Assembly: GCA_001766655.1 (NCBI GenBank)
Contig: MJCC01000002.1
Coordinates: 122,827 to 186,826 of the forward strand
Length of the DNA stretch: 64,000 bases
Source of the DNA: Phytomonas francai
Lineage: Eukaryota; Euglenozoa; Kinetoplastea; Trypanosomatida; Trypanosomatidae
Direction of reading: 5' to 3'
In this document: positions 1 to 10,360 of the stretch, one piece after another
How the letters are laid out: each line of letters begins with the position of its first letter
Numbering within the stretch: the stretch's first letter is position 1
Made by a program: the position numbers and the translations under genes
The notes under the pieces: generated by a model
Databases searched by the model: none
Seen by the model: the letters and a program-made list of their open reading frames with translations, nothing else
Told to the model about the DNA's origin: nothing

Positions 1-326
1 GGCACCAGCATCGGATCAACCTTTGGGTTTTCCACCTTTCCGCAATAGCAGCGGTAGGTGCTGCAGCTGGACTCATCGACTAGTGACCCACACGTTGGGC
101 AAGAAAACTTGTCTTTCCGATCGGAACTCGTGTACAGCTTCTCACGCTTCTCTAAGCACGAGGCGAGCCACTTTTTGGTGCATATCAGGTGGAGAACGGC
201 ATAACAGCAGGGGCATGACCACAGGAGGTTGCCCCGTTTAATTGTTTCGAAGCAAATAGTGCATTTTTCTTCATTATTAATGAGGTTATCAACAAGTTTT
301 TGAACAAGTTCAGGGATATCTTCCAT
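1..326 (-). CDS. NF-X1-type zinc-finger protein, N-terminal part (cut by window edge)
   Basis: An open frame starts at ATG 326 and runs off the left edge (108 codons visible). The residues show a RING/PHD-like Cys-rich domain beginning CTICFETIKRG, then WSCPCCYAVLHLIC with a KKWL helix, then FSCPTCGS. It is followed directly by YRCYCGKVENPKVDP, the linker that in NFX1 and shuttle-craft proteins leads into the first NF-X1 zinc finger. In that family the RING region acts as an E3 ligase or RNA/DNA-binding module and the NF-X1 fingers follow. The start is supported by a strong pyrimidine tract (391-407) and AG (385-384) about 60 nt upstream. The rest of the protein lies outside the window, so finger number and C-terminal domains are unknown. 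Confidence 0.8.
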   Translation of the reverse strand, partial: MEDIPELVQKLVDNLINNEEKCTICFETIKRGNLLWSCPCCYAVLHLICTKKWLASCLEKREKLYTSSDRKDKFSCPTCGSLVDESSCSTYRCYCGKVENPKVDPMLV

Positions 327-383
327 TTATATGGGATCTTTTTCTTTACAAAGGAATCGTTGAATGACCTTGTGGTAGTAGTG

Positions 384-407
384 CTTGACAGAAAGAAAAG
401 GGGAAAA
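384..407 (-). promoter_or_regulatory. predicted spliced-leader acceptor of the NF-X1-type gene
   Basis: On the minus strand a pyrimidine tract (407-391) is followed by the first AG at 385-384, about 58 nt before the ATG at 326. This is the arrangement used for trans-splicing in kinetoplastids. It is inferred from sequence only. Confidence 0.55.
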
Positions 408-597
408 ACGTGGTCTTTCTAATACAAGAGAAATACGTGATGTATGCGGGACGAAAAAGCAAATGGTACCATGTTTTTGAAAAGGGAAAATAATGATGCA
501 TGTTTATAATATTTGCCTAGATTTATCGTTTGTATCAATTCAAGATAGTCGTTGCTGATTGTGTTAATTCTTTAATTGTGCAGATACCTCCATAAAA

Positions 598-2562
598 TTA
601 ACCAAAAAAATCTCGAGCAACGAAGAAGCGAATTGCTTGAAGTAGCAGCCCCTTTTCATTTAGTCGATCTTCCTCGGTGAGACGCTCATAGAGTGTCGGC
701 TTTTTGGATATCGTGGGCGCTCTCAAGGCATTTTGCTTACCTCTACCTTTGCATTCCCTGTCTCGTATTCGTGCCTGTAAGAGCTTTTTGGCTGCTACGG
801 GTGAAAGCATTCGGCTGATTTCCTTGGTGGGTGCAATATTGCCACAGGCACCAGATTCCCCGACCTCTTTCGATTGAAAGGGTTCTGATGGTGCCGGCGC
901 AGCCCGTGCCGTGACCTGAGGCGGTGGGAGGGCATCATGCTGATCGCTACCTTCGTGATTTTCATTTCTATTTTTAGAAGAGTCTTCATGAGGTACTAGG
1001 TTTTCATCAAGAGAGATATCAGGCCGCACGCAATGCCCGTCATCAGCTGTATGCGCATCGGCTTTTTTTTCCTCCACTTTTCCCCCTATTTGGTGTTTTT
1101 GAGCTGGGGAGTAACCTTCTCCTTGTTGTTCTCCACCATTCCCTTTACCAATGCTGTTTGAATCATCAAAGGTTGATATGGTGTCGGCTTCCAATCTTAC
1201 TCGCTTTGGTTCCCCCCAGACCATGTGGCGATTGTAAAGTGGGTCCCCTTTGGTGGGGCAGTTGCTCAGCCAATGACTTCCCTTTGTTCCACAGCGATTA
1301 CAAACGTAGTACCGCGGAACCTGCCCCTCACGCCGCTGCTGTTCAACCCGCTGCGCAAGTTTTGGCTGGCGATGCAAGAGGGGTGCTTGGAATGGGCAAG
1401 GCGTCTTCCCATCAACATCATCGCCGAGCGGCAATTTAGATGGCTTCTGCTCCGTGGGTTTGATTTCTCCCGCCCGTCGCGAGAACCCCGAGGAGGACCC
1501 GCTGGAGCAATCCGGAGACGACAAGGTACGGCAGGGCGTCTGGGGGCTCACGGATCGACTTGCACCCGTGCTTTGGGCGGGGGGGCGGATGGGTGGGGCC
1601 GGCTCAGGCTCCTTCTCCTCCACAAAAACCCGCCCCTCCCCCACCTCCGCGTTGTCGTGTCCCTCGCTGTGTTGCCGTTGCTGCTCCTCTGGCATACCGC
1701 TAGAGGGCTTGCCGTGGACGATGTAGCTTTGCTCGGAGCGAAACCGCTTGCTAATGCGCACGCCGTGCTGCCGCATCCAGCGCCGGCGCTCATCCGGTAG
1801 GACCGCGCCGCGCGCAGCTTTGTAGTACAGCTCCTCTACTTTCTGTTTGACAGCATCTTGGGTGGGGAAACGCGCGCGGCGTTGGCTTAGATAGCGACTG
1901 ATATCCACAAGATCCGGGGCATTCGGGCGATTGTGCAGCGTGTTGACGTGTTCATCCATTTTCCACCCACGGTCTTTACGACAGGTGAAGCCGCACCCTG
2001 GGACCTCGCAGTATATGTGGTTGCTCATATGTAAATCGTACTTTTCTTGCTGCTTAAACCCTTTTTGGCATGCATCGCAGTAGTGCAGATAGTCTTCTTT
2101 CTCAAGAAAGCGGCGTTTTGTTTTTGGAGAAGATTCACTCCCCTGGATTTCCGGTTGAGAGGTCTTGGTTTGGTCTCCAGATCGTTGTTGATAATATAAG
2201 GGGTTTTGACCCTTGTCTGCTTCAAGTTGCGAACTACTTCGAAGGATATTTTGTGGTAAGGTAGGTTTGAAGAAACACAAGGGATTGGCCGGCAACTTTT
2301 GCCACGATGGCAGAGGACTGGTCCTGGACATTTGAACAGGGAAGGGCAAAAGGGCATTGGGGTCCAAGGAATCTGTCTCATGGGTTGGTGATTCGTTACT
2401 GCCAGCGCAATTTTCGCCAACCTGTATATTCCGAAGCTGTACATCAGTGCCGGTCAACGAGGTAAAGAGAGGGGACCATGGTAAAAATACACGTAAGCAC
2501 CGCCCGCCTGCTTGTCCATTGCGCTGATTTAGTCTCGATTTTTCAACGTTGGCCGCGTGCAT
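598..2562 (-). CDS. NUFIP1-like zinc-finger protein
   Basis: A 654-residue protein from ATG 2562. Around residues 160-215 are a C2H2 finger (C-X2-C-X12-H-X3-H, starting CDACQKGF) and a second, less regular Cys/His segment (CEVPGCGFTC...). They are followed by ISRYLSQRRARFPT, which matches the short NUFIP1 domain (a conserved W/R-rich helix ending in the YPT/FPT motif). Near residue 417 is a zinc-knuckle-like motif, CNRCGTKGSHWLSNC. The rest is low-complexity and charged. In other eukaryotes NUFIP1/Rsa1 is a platform for assembling box C/D snoRNPs with R2TP, so a nuclear RNP-assembly role is inferred. A pyrimidine tract abuts the ATG with no AG between, so the true start could be downstream; the domains would be unaffected. 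The combination of C2H2 and knuckle is unusual and the name is provisional. Confidence 0.6.
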   Translation of the reverse strand: MHAANVEKSRLNQRNGQAGGRCLRVFLPWSPLFTSLTGTDVQLRNIQVGENCAGSNESPTHETDSLDPNALLPFPVQMSRTSPLPSWQKLPANPLCFFKPTLPQNILRSSSQLEADKGQNPLYYQQRSGDQTKTSQPEIQGSESSPKTKRRFLEKEDYLHYCDACQKGFKQQEKYDLHMSNHIYCEVPGCGFTCRKDRGWKMDEHVNTLHNRPNAPDLVDISRYLSQRRARFPTQDAVKQKVEELYYKAARGAVLPDERRRWMRQHGVRISKRFRSEQSYIVHGKPSSGMPEEQQRQHSEGHDNAEVGEGRVFVEEKEPEPAPPIRPPAQSTGASRSVSPQTPCRTLSSPDCSSGSSSGFSRRAGEIKPTEQKPSKLPLGDDVDGKTPCPFQAPLLHRQPKLAQRVEQQRREGQVPRYYVCNRCGTKGSHWLSNCPTKGDPLYNRHMVWGEPKRVRLEADTISTFDDSNSIGKGNGGEQQGEGYSPAQKHQIGGKVEEKKADAHTADDGHCVRPDISLDENLVPHEDSSKNRNENHEGSDQHDALPPPQVTARAAPAPSEPFQSKEVGESGACGNIAPTKEISRMLSPVAAKKLLQARIRDRECKGRGKQNALRAPTISKKPTLYERLTEEDRLNEKGLLLQAIRFFVARDFFG

Positions 2563-3052
2563 CACAAGAAAGAAAGAGATAGAGAAAATGAAATCTAATT
2601 ACTATTACCTTCTCAGGATTTTTTGAATAAATATTACGATAAGAAGTAATTAAAATTCCCTTTCACATTCGCACCCTCTAGTGGTTCACCAATAAACAAT
2701 CAAGTAGTTGAGGACACTAAGAAATCCAGTTTTTTTTTTGAAGTAATTAATAATTGTTTCATTAAATGACAAAAAATACTAAATAAAAAGAAGCACACTA
2801 CAAGTTATTACATTAGTGATAATGAATTAGATTTTAGGACTCATACACTTTCAAAATAGTTTGAAAGTCGATTTAATACTTCAAATGCCAACGCCAATAC
2901 CGTAGGCAATTTAGATACTATTAAAAAATAAGAATCGAAACTAGTTTACATTATCCATGTGGCTCATTTTTTTATATTATAATTTTTATTGAGCGCACCA
3001 TGACTATGATTACATATTGATTGACTATTTACGTTTTTAATTATAGACTTTA
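2563..3052. other. AT-rich intergenic spacer
   Basis: This spacer holds the 3' end of the ABCA transcript and the 5' region of the NUFIP1-like gene. Minus-strand pyrimidine-rich sequence lies at 2566-2600. No ORF or RNA gene was recognised. Confidence 0.6.
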
Positions 3053-6000
3053 TTATTTGGTAAGAATTATGTTCTCAATACATTTTTTCAAAATACCGAC
3101 GTATTTCGCCGCTGGTACATCCTTAATGGAGCCATTTTGTAGCTGAGCTACAAACCTTATGATTTGAAGAGGTTCACTGTGAATAACAAGTTTCAGAGCA
3201 GAGGCCTGTACGTCGACCACTTCTAAGATGTTCTGTGATCCCATCACGAAATGATTAACGTCATTGTTACAAGCGAGAAACTCATAAAAATATTGTTGTA
3301 TCAAATTTGGAAGCTCAACGTCTTCCATAAGCAGGTTAATGTTCTTGGGAAAGGTTATATAGACATCATACTCTTCGTTTCCTGCATATCGACTCTTAAG
3401 CTCCTTCAGGGAGCCGACACAGACCATATTGCCGTGGTTGAGGAGGACAACCCGATCTGCGAGAGTTTCAACTTCGTCGAGGAGGTGTGTGGTAAGGATG
3501 ACAGACTTTTGTCTGACAACTCGTTTTAGCATTGACTGCGTTTGCAAACGGCCGACGATGTCCATATTGGCGGTTGGTTCATCCAGCAAGACGCTGGTGG
3601 TCCGACCAACCATCGCAATGGCAAGGGAAAGGCGGCGTTGATTGCCACCACTGAGCGCATGGGCCGCGGTATGACGATGAGGGTACAGGCCAAGCTCATC
3701 GATTAGCATGTTCACTTCATTTTTGATATACTTCTCGCGAATGTTACGCAGACGGGCGTACAACCACAAGTGTTCTTCTGAGCTGAGGTTATCCAATAGT
3801 GGGTTGTACTGAGGGCAGTAGCCAATATAACTGCGGGAGACACGCTCATCGATCGAGATGCCATTTATGTAGGCCGAGCCACAGGACGGAGCTTCTTCCC
3901 CAGAAAGGATCTTTAGCGTGGTGGTCTTACCTGTTCCGTTAGGTCCAAGCAGGCACATCATCTCACCCTTGTGCACTCCAAAGGTCAAATCATTCAAAGC
4001 ATTGCTCCGCATTCCAGGGAAACGTTTGCACAGATGTCGAACTACAATGTAGTCTTCCTTTGGACCAGTCTTTCCCTTGCATACACGCTCGACCTCAATT
4101 GCTACCAATGGGTCGACCTCATGCTGCTCGATTCCATCTACCCCTGAAGCTTCGCCACCGCAGCAGGTAGATAGTTGACATCGGAAACGTTTAACGCGTG
4201 TGTATTCGACGATAGCGAATATGATGATGGTGGCAATTGTAGTTCCAGCCATATAAGCGAGATCGGTGCCGACACCCCCCATACCGTATTTTTCTTGGAG
4301 AATTTTTGTCCAACTAAACATGTTTGGTTTCGTATCATCGAAGCGAAACGTAGCAGCTAAACTCTGTATGGAGATGACATTCATGCCCTCAGAAAAGGAC
4401 GCAGGAGGAAAGGCACGCATGACATAAACCAAGACCCGCACTACCTCGGGTTTACTTCTCGCTAGAATCATCTCCATAGACGGCCAGAGAAAACCCGACA
4501 AAAGATTTATCAACAGCAGTGATATTTGAGCTATCTGTGGCGTTTTAAAGAGAGATGCGAATAGATAGGTTGTCAGAATGGAGGATAGCCCGTAGAGCAA
4601 GATAACCGAAAGGGTAGGGCCCAACATGTCTGAGCTGATGTACGCCCTTTTCTGGAAAATAGCAAGCACAACAATCGTCATAGCAACTGTTACGGTATAG
4701 GACGCCATGTCATAGCAAAAGGAGCTGAGCCAGAAGGCGGGCATATTGACGCCAGAAAGAGATTGGATATGACGCGCACCAGTCTCCTTTTCGCGCACAA
4801 TGTAGCCGACAATATAGACAGGAATGAGTAAGAAGGGTAATGAGATGAAGGTACTGGAAACAAGCATTCTAAAGGAGCTCACCATCTTCGCCTGAAGATG
4901 CGCCAGCGGCATCGGGGCGTTGCGCGCGACGAGCTTCGGAACCTTTCCACCGAATAGTCGATCTGTCTCCAAATTATAGAGCGAATTGATTGCCTGTGGT
5001 ACAGTATGTTCGTAGGACTCATTATACATTATTGACGCCGAGGAGTGTCTAAGGCCATCTTGCGACACTATATTTGGGGCAATTGCGATCATATGATCTA
5101 GACTTTCTCTCTTACTTTCACCTTCCAGTATCTCAGAGAAGACCTGAATGATGTTTGAATTTGCCACAGGGTTATCAACAAATTTGCCGACGTAGGAATC
5201 CCCGAAGGCGCTGTCTCCCACGCTGTTGCTCAAAGCGAAACTATTGGGCGTATTTGCGCTGCTGAAGCCAAAAAGCACCTGTCGAGAGGTGGCATGTTTG
5301 GGATACATTGTCATATCAAGCAAAATGCTCGGCTGGGACGGGTTTGGCAACAAATCGATAAATAGAGCAATCAAAATAGAAACCAAAGGGAGGACAATTT
5401 GGATAATCAATAGTTTGATATCGTGTCTCGAGAAGTTTAAGCGCTTGATGAGAAGTGCACGAAAGTGACGGCGGAAAGTGGAAAACGAATTCATGTGGTG
5501 ATACTTGTAGCACTCTTCTTCTTGGAACTTCTCGGTATCGGCGGATTCTTTTTGGAAGATAAATGGGTTGGAATTTTCATGGAATTCGCTTCCGATGATG
5601 GAGAGAAAGACATCCTTCATCGTGGGGGGATTCAAGCTGATATGACGCAATTTCAGTAGCTCTTTGTGCGTCCTGAGTTTCTCAAAAAGTTCACAGCCCA
5701 ATGTGAGAAGGAAATTGTACGGTAAGTTCAGGCATAACTCACACCCATGTCGTTCAATCGCGAAAGCTTTGTTGGATTGAGGATTTTCTTCTAAAACGTG
5801 CTCATTGAACTCCGAATCAAGAGGATAGCCATTGTCATGCACAAAGTTAATGATGTTACTGATGGCTTTCTCTTTCTCGCTTGTACTCATGCCGTTTTCA
5901 AGTACGCAGCTCATCTTGTAATTTTCTTTCATACATGACTTTAGGAACACGGGGCTGCCCTGCCCCCTGAGCTTGCCGGAGTTTATGATAAGGATACGAT

Positions 6001-8542
6001 CCCCGAGGCTATCCGCCTCTTCCAGGATATGGGTCGTGACAAGAACACTGGAGTTGCTTCGAACACGCCGGATTGCGTCGTTAACAAAATTACGGGTCTC
6101 AAAGTCCATACCAGCAGTGGGCTCATCCAAAAACAACACCTCAGAGTCCGCCACCAGGGCGATGGCCAAACACAGGCGGCGACGTTGACCACCAGAAAGA
6201 GTTCCTGACTGACAATGACGTTTCTCTCCCAACCCAACCATTTCAAGCGCCTTGTCAACATAACACTGTACATTTAAAGTATCCACCTTGAGGCGTGCAT
6301 AGAAGGTCAAGTGCTCCTCCACAGTGAGCGAGAACCAAAGGGTGTCAGACTGTGAGCAGTATCCAATATGCTGGCGACGCCTCACGTCGCCATAGGCGAA
6401 GCTGTGCCCCTTAATAAATACATCACCAGAGGTCGGCCGAATCGTGCCGGTAGCCAGTTTCATGAGAGTGGACTTCCCGGCGCCGTTGGGCCCCAGAAGA
6501 ATATTGATTTCACCGCGCTTTAAGGCGAAGCTGACCCCATCTAGCGCGACGCATCGGTCGCCTGGGCGGTACTTGCCGGTGAATAAATGGTAGATGAGGC
6601 TCCATAGGCCACCGGTGATATATACCTTCCGCAAATTCACGAAAGCTGCAACGGATTCAGGATCATATGGGTCCACCACATCGCTGGGGTTCTCGATCAG
6701 TGAATATTTTTGCTTCACCACCTCTAGATTCTCTTCAGACGGATCAAAATTAAAATTGTCGGTTCGTGTTTCATTGTAATATGGCTCCGAATGCGCATCC
6801 GTATTCTGTGGCAGGACGTTCTGATGCCTCTTGCGAAAACATCGAAGGATAAATTTAAGGAAAAAGAGGGGATGCTCACGCCGGCCAATTGTTGAAGGCC
6901 ATACACGATTGAAGTATAGTGCCAGCACAATCATGAACGCTGAAGAAGCCCACATGAAACCTATACTCTTGTCCACATAGAGGTCGCTGGTTTGCATATC
7001 GGAGAAAGAAAAGGTATCTCCCACTCGAATACGATTCAAAATAGAGAGTAAACACTCAGATGCGCCTGTGCAGGGAATAAGAGACAGTAAGGATTTTGTG
7101 AGAGCTGGTGTGCCATCGGGAATGGCATAGCCGGCAGTGGCAAACAGGAACATTAAAAGACTTCCACACCAAGAGGCCAGCGAAGGATTTAAAAAAAATG
7201 TGCTCAGGAGGAGACAAAACGCACTATTCTGATGCAGGTAGCTGAAGTAAATAATGACCAACACAGAATAGCTAACGTCTTGGAAAAAGCTGTTTTTCAT
7301 AATAAGGCTAGCAATCACTGCAGTAATGATGTTGGTGAACACAGAACTGGCATACCAGCTTGCCATGATGCAGAGCGGGTGAATCCCCATTATAAGCATA
7401 GATTCACAAATTCCCCGTGATTTCTCGCTAACAATAGTTGCCGTAAGGTGCGCGACCAGGAAGATTCCACTCATCGCGATCACCATCGGAACGGAGTACA
7501 CCCAGGTTTGAATAAATTTGTTGAACTGGAAAGAAGAGGTGGCCATCGGAATCTGATTTATACTGTATGCGTTTATGAAGCAACTCGTCCCGTCCATCCC
7601 ATTATTGCATTCGTAGTTGACGCCGTAAGGGGATTGGATCCCCTTCGCAACGTTGCGCTGGATATAGAACTCTTGTACAAAACTCTGCAAGGTTAAAAAT
7701 CCGCTGGCCAAGTAGAGCATATCTGCAGTGTTTCTGAGTCCCATTTGTTCGTTGACAGCAGGCCTTTTATCTGGTGTATACGTCTTAGGTGTAGCTGTAA
7801 AGTTCATGCTGATGGTGAACTCAGCTTTTGAAATGCCAGTGGAAATAGTATCACTGGGGAGGTCTACAATGGCCCAAACCTCCCCGCCGTGTTCCACAGC
7901 GTAGTCCTGTGCTGACTTCAAGCTTTCAAAGACGGTCGTGTGGAGCACCAATGCGCACATGCCACTCTTATCATTACAGAATCTCATAAACTCTTGAGCA
8001 AGGGAGGGATTATCACTCGACACAAGCAATTTTCCATAATGTGAATAGCTATCCCGGACGGTGAGACCGAGAAAAACCGGACCATTCCCTTGTTCAAATT
8101 CCGTGATGATGGCAGATTGAATTAGGTATGAATCCATTGATGGTATTGTCTGGGCACCATGAATGAGGTAGAGTGCAAATATAATATCAATACTTCTATT
8201 CAGTAAGATAAATGGGTAGCAGATATCCCTGCCACTGCCGACGAGTTTCCAACAGCTTAGCATGGACGGGGGCAGTTCACACCGAGGTAAATTTACCCTT
8301 ACATCTGAATTCTGTGCAAGGCAAAGCACCTCTTGGGAAAAAGTGGAGATATTCGGAATTGTTGTGCTAGAATAATCGACTTTGTCAATATTGACTATTG
8401 AACTTTGCCAATAGCAAACTGACAGTGCCAAAACAAATAAACATGGTAAAAGTAAATCAAAGGAAGTTAAAACAGGCGATCGTAACTTATGAAGGGAAAT
8501 CTTCACGATAAGTGAATAAAACTGAATGACATACTTTCTCAT
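3053..8542 (-). CDS. full-size ABC transporter, subfamily A
   Basis: An 1829-residue protein with two tandem halves, each a membrane domain followed by a nucleotide-binding domain. NBD1 has Walker A GPNGAGKST (about residue 684), signature LSGGQRRRL (about 781), Walker B VLFLDEPTAGMD and the TTH switch. NBD2 has GPNGTGKTT (about 1534), LSGGNQRRL (about 1632) and SVLLDEPTANMD. Each half begins with one transmembrane segment, a large exo-cytoplasmic loop with many N-X-S/T sites, and then a cluster of five or six segments, which is the ABCA topology. ABCA proteins move phospholipids or sterols across membranes; in trypanosomatids they are linked to lipid trafficking and vesicle function. Both ATP sites look catalytically complete. 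The ATG at 8542 precedes an amphipathic stretch and the first membrane segment. The subgroup cannot be assigned from sequence alone. Confidence 0.95.
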   Translation of the reverse strand: MRKYVIQFYSLIVKISLHKLRSPVLTSFDLLLPCLFVLALSVCYWQSSIVNIDKVDYSSTTIPNISTFSQEVLCLAQNSDVRVNLPRCELPPSMLSCWKLVGSGRDICYPFILLNRSIDIIFALYLIHGAQTIPSMDSYLIQSAIITEFEQGNGPVFLGLTVRDSYSHYGKLLVSSDNPSLAQEFMRFCNDKSGMCALVLHTTVFESLKSAQDYAVEHGGEVWAIVDLPSDTISTGISKAEFTISMNFTATPKTYTPDKRPAVNEQMGLRNTADMLYLASGFLTLQSFVQEFYIQRNVAKGIQSPYGVNYECNNGMDGTSCFINAYSINQIPMATSSFQFNKFIQTWVYSVPMVIAMSGIFLVAHLTATIVSEKSRGICESMLIMGIHPLCIMASWYASSVFTNIITAVIASLIMKNSFFQDVSYSVLVIIYFSYLHQNSAFCLLLSTFFLNPSLASWCGSLLMFLFATAGYAIPDGTPALTKSLLSLIPCTGASECLLSILNRIRVGDTFSFSDMQTSDLYVDKSIGFMWASSAFMIVLALYFNRVWPSTIGRREHPLFFLKFILRCFRKRHQNVLPQNTDAHSEPYYNETRTDNFNFDPSEENLEVVKQKYSLIENPSDVVDPYDPESVAAFVNLRKVYITGGLWSLIYHLFTGKYRPGDRCVALDGVSFALKRGEINILLGPNGAGKSTLMKLATGTIRPTSGDVFIKGHSFAYGDVRRRQHIGYCSQSDTLWFSLTVEEHLTFYARLKVDTLNVQCYVDKALEMVGLGEKRHCQSGTLSGGQRRRLCLAIALVADSEVLFLDEPTAGMDFETRNFVNDAIRRVRSNSSVLVTTHILEEADSLGDRILIINSGKLRGQGSPVFLKSCMKENYKMSCVLENGMSTSEKEKAISNIINFVHDNGYPLDSEFNEHVLEENPQSNKAFAIERHGCELCLNLPYNFLLTLGCELFEKLRTHKELLKLRHISLNPPTMKDVFLSIIGSEFHENSNPFIFQKESADTEKFQEEECYKYHHMNSFSTFRRHFRALLIKRLNFSRHDIKLLIIQIVLPLVSILIALFIDLLPNPSQPSILLDMTMYPKHATSRQVLFGFSSANTPNSFALSNSVGDSAFGDSYVGKFVDNPVANSNIIQVFSEILEGESKRESLDHMIAIAPNIVSQDGLRHSSASIMYNESYEHTVPQAINSLYNLETDRLFGGKVPKLVARNAPMPLAHLQAKMVSSFRMLVSSTFISLPFLLIPVYIVGYIVREKETGARHIQSLSGVNMPAFWLSSFCYDMASYTVTVAMTIVVLAIFQKRAYISSDMLGPTLSVILLYGLSSILTTYLFASLFKTPQIAQISLLLINLLSGFLWPSMEMILARSKPEVVRVLVYVMRAFPPASFSEGMNVISIQSLAATFRFDDTKPNMFSWTKILQEKYGMGGVGTDLAYMAGTTIATIIIFAIVEYTRVKRFRCQLSTCCGGEASGVDGIEQHEVDPLVAIEVERVCKGKTGPKEDYIVVRHLCKRFPGMRSNALNDLTFGVHKGEMMCLLGPNGTGKTTTLKILSGEEAPSCGSAYINGISIDERVSRSYIGYCPQYNPLLDNLSSEEHLWLYARLRNIREKYIKNEVNMLIDELGLYPHRHTAAHALSGGNQRRLSLAIAMVGRTTSVLLDEPTANMDIVGRLQTQSMLKRVVRQKSVILTTHLLDEVETLADRVVLLNHGNMVCVGSLKELKSRYAGNEEYDVYITFPKNINLLMEDVELPNLIQQYFYEFLACNNDVNHFVMGSQNILEVVDVQASALKLVIHSEPLQIIRFVAQLQNGSIKDVPAAKYVGILKKCIENIILTK

Positions 8543-9442
8543 GTCTACTGAATGTGTAACTTTTTGTATTTGTTCTTTATTTTTATTTCGTTCGCTTTTC
8601 CAAGAGATGACTGTTTAGTTCAATACCAAATTGCCCCAACAAGCAACCGGTAATATAAAAATAATGTTAAACCTTTAATAAAAAAATAGCAAAGAACCAC
8701 TCTAAAGCTTTGATATATACCTTCCTATCGCAGGGGTGTCTTACCTTGTAAGAAGAAAAATTCTAGCCTATAATCATGAACAGTACACACTTCCCTTTGT
8801 ATTTGTTAAATCTTTTGTTGAGAAATAGATCGAACAAAATGAACAACTCCCCCTATGGAAGTACTTACTACGCTTCTTCAAAATGTGAATACAATGGGAA
8901 TTTTCGTCTGGCTTTAGAATATTTTGTATCCCACTTTTTTGAATTGAAAATCGTTTGGATTAAACTTTGAAGGCGTAGGAAAGCTATAGAGTGTAAATAT
9001 TTTGAGCCTTGCCAGTGTATTAATAATTTAAAACTTGGATAACAAAGAAAAAATAGTTTGATGGTGTGCTTATATATATATATTGGCTTACTAATTAGTG
9101 ATAAAGCTAAAACATCAAAAACCACATAAAAATGGGAATGAGTAAGTATATAATATTAAAGATAAATCTAGGCAAAAATAAACATGCATAATACAAGGCA
9201 ATCAAAGGCAAATAAGAAATAAAAATGATATTTCTGTTTCTAAAATCAAATTTACACCTCATTTGTGTATTTTCAATTCGCTACCTATTATACAATACAG
9301 ACAAGGGTTACCAATACTTCGAAATTGAGGTGAGCTAGAACACAATGCACCCCTACTTCCCTTGAAGAGGAACACGGAGGGGTAACCCCCCCTCTTTAGG
9401 GTATCCCATGCTTCAATATCCTGTTCAAGCTTCATTCTGGTA
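8543..9442. other. AT-rich intergenic spacer with a GC-rich hairpin
   Basis: A 900-base spacer between the Bet1-like stop and the ABCA start. It is strongly AT-rich with a short TA run near 9073. A GC-rich potential hairpin lies at 9374-9392 in the presumed 3' UTR of the Bet1-like gene. Short ORFs on both strands show no coding character. Confidence 0.6.
9374..9392. other. GC-rich inverted repeat in the Bet1-like 3' UTR
   Basis: GAGGGG and CCCCTC can pair across a short TAACCC loop. It stands out in AT-rich flanks and lies about 50-70 nt downstream of the Bet1-like stop codon on the transcribed strand. Its role is unknown. Confidence 0.35.
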
Positions 9443-9859
9443 TTATTTCCTGAATTTTAACAAAACATACATGATAAGGAAAAACACTAGCATGAACAAA
9501 AACAGTAGCCACATATGAGAAAAGCTTGACCAACCTATTTTACCCAGACTTTTGATAGTTCGTCCAAGAGAAGTCCTAGCATCACCAAAGACTTTTTCCA
9601 TTTTGTGGAGTATGGAATTTTGTAGTTGCACCTCACCACCTATCTTCATAAGGGTTGTTTTTGTCCGTTTCACATCCGCGAGCAAGGCCTTGACAAGTTC
9701 GTCGTTTTCCTGTTCTTGGCTTTGGGTTGTCTTCGTGGCTACATTCCATCGATGCAACTGATGATCCTCACCTCTCTCAGGAACGGTTTGAGGGGAGCTC
9801 CGCCGTTCTCCTGCAACAATAGCATCTCGACGCCGGTATAGAGAGCTCTGCGGATGCAT
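9443..9859 (-). CDS. Bet1-like Qc-SNARE
   Basis: A 138-residue tail-anchored protein. Residues about 50-110 form a SNARE helix: ENDELVKALLADVKRTK, then IGGEVQLQNSILHKMEKV with the zero-layer glutamine in QLQN, then LGRTIKSLGKI. A C-terminal hydrophobic anchor (MWLLFLFMLVFFLIMYVLL) ends in a short basic tail. Order, spacing and the LGRT.K.L segment match Bet1/Sft1, the Qc-SNAREs of ER-to-Golgi and intra-Golgi fusion. The N-terminal 45 residues are basic, polar and not conserved in appearance. Sft1 is the main alternative. A good pyrimidine tract and AG near 9974 support the start. Confidence 0.8.
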   Translation of the reverse strand: MHPQSSLYRRRDAIVAGERRSSPQTVPERGEDHQLHRWNVATKTTQSQEQENDELVKALLADVKRTKTTLMKIGGEVQLQNSILHKMEKVFGDARTSLGRTIKSLGKIGWSSFSHMWLLFLFMLVFFLIMYVLLKFRK

Positions 9860-10360
9860 GAGCTCGGTTTATTGCTAAATGAAATATGATTATTATTAAT
9901 AGCTAACGCCACCCCACTTCCGTTGTCGGTATTTTTTGGTTTGACTGTTTCCTTTTCTGAAAGGATAAGCTTTCTACAAAGAGAAAGAAACCTACCACGC
10001 GTAATACTGAACCAGTATGGCAGACCTAGGGAAATGTATAGGGTCTTATCAAATTATTTTTGAATGTTCATCTATTTTGTTCTCATACACCCTGTCAAAC
10101 CCCTTATTGTTTCATTTATTTTTCATCTTTATCTTATAAGAATCCTTGACAATGCGAATTTAACACTTTGTATTCACCACGCATAAATAGTTCAGTGCTT
10201 TCTAAAGAGTACCAGCAATACTGTATACCCGGTTCATGCCTTTTCCTCCTTCCTTCTTTACTACAAAAATCAAACCTGCAAGAGGAAAAGGAGGAGCGAA
10301 AGCTCCCCAAAGAAGCTGTATCGGCGTCAACCGCATTTTGGATGCCCGAACGAAGTCTAG
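9860..10360. other. intergenic spacer
   Basis: A 501-base spacer holding the Bet1-like 5' region and the aprataxin-like 3' UTR. Apart from the acceptor near 9974, no feature was recognised. Confidence 0.6.
9974..9994 (-). promoter_or_regulatory. predicted spliced-leader acceptor of the Bet1-like gene
   Basis: On the minus strand TTTCTTTCTCTTTGTAG ends with AG at 9975-9974, giving a 5' UTR of about 115 nt with no upstream ATG before 9859. Further AGs follow a few bases later, so heterogeneous sites are possible. Confidence 0.5.
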
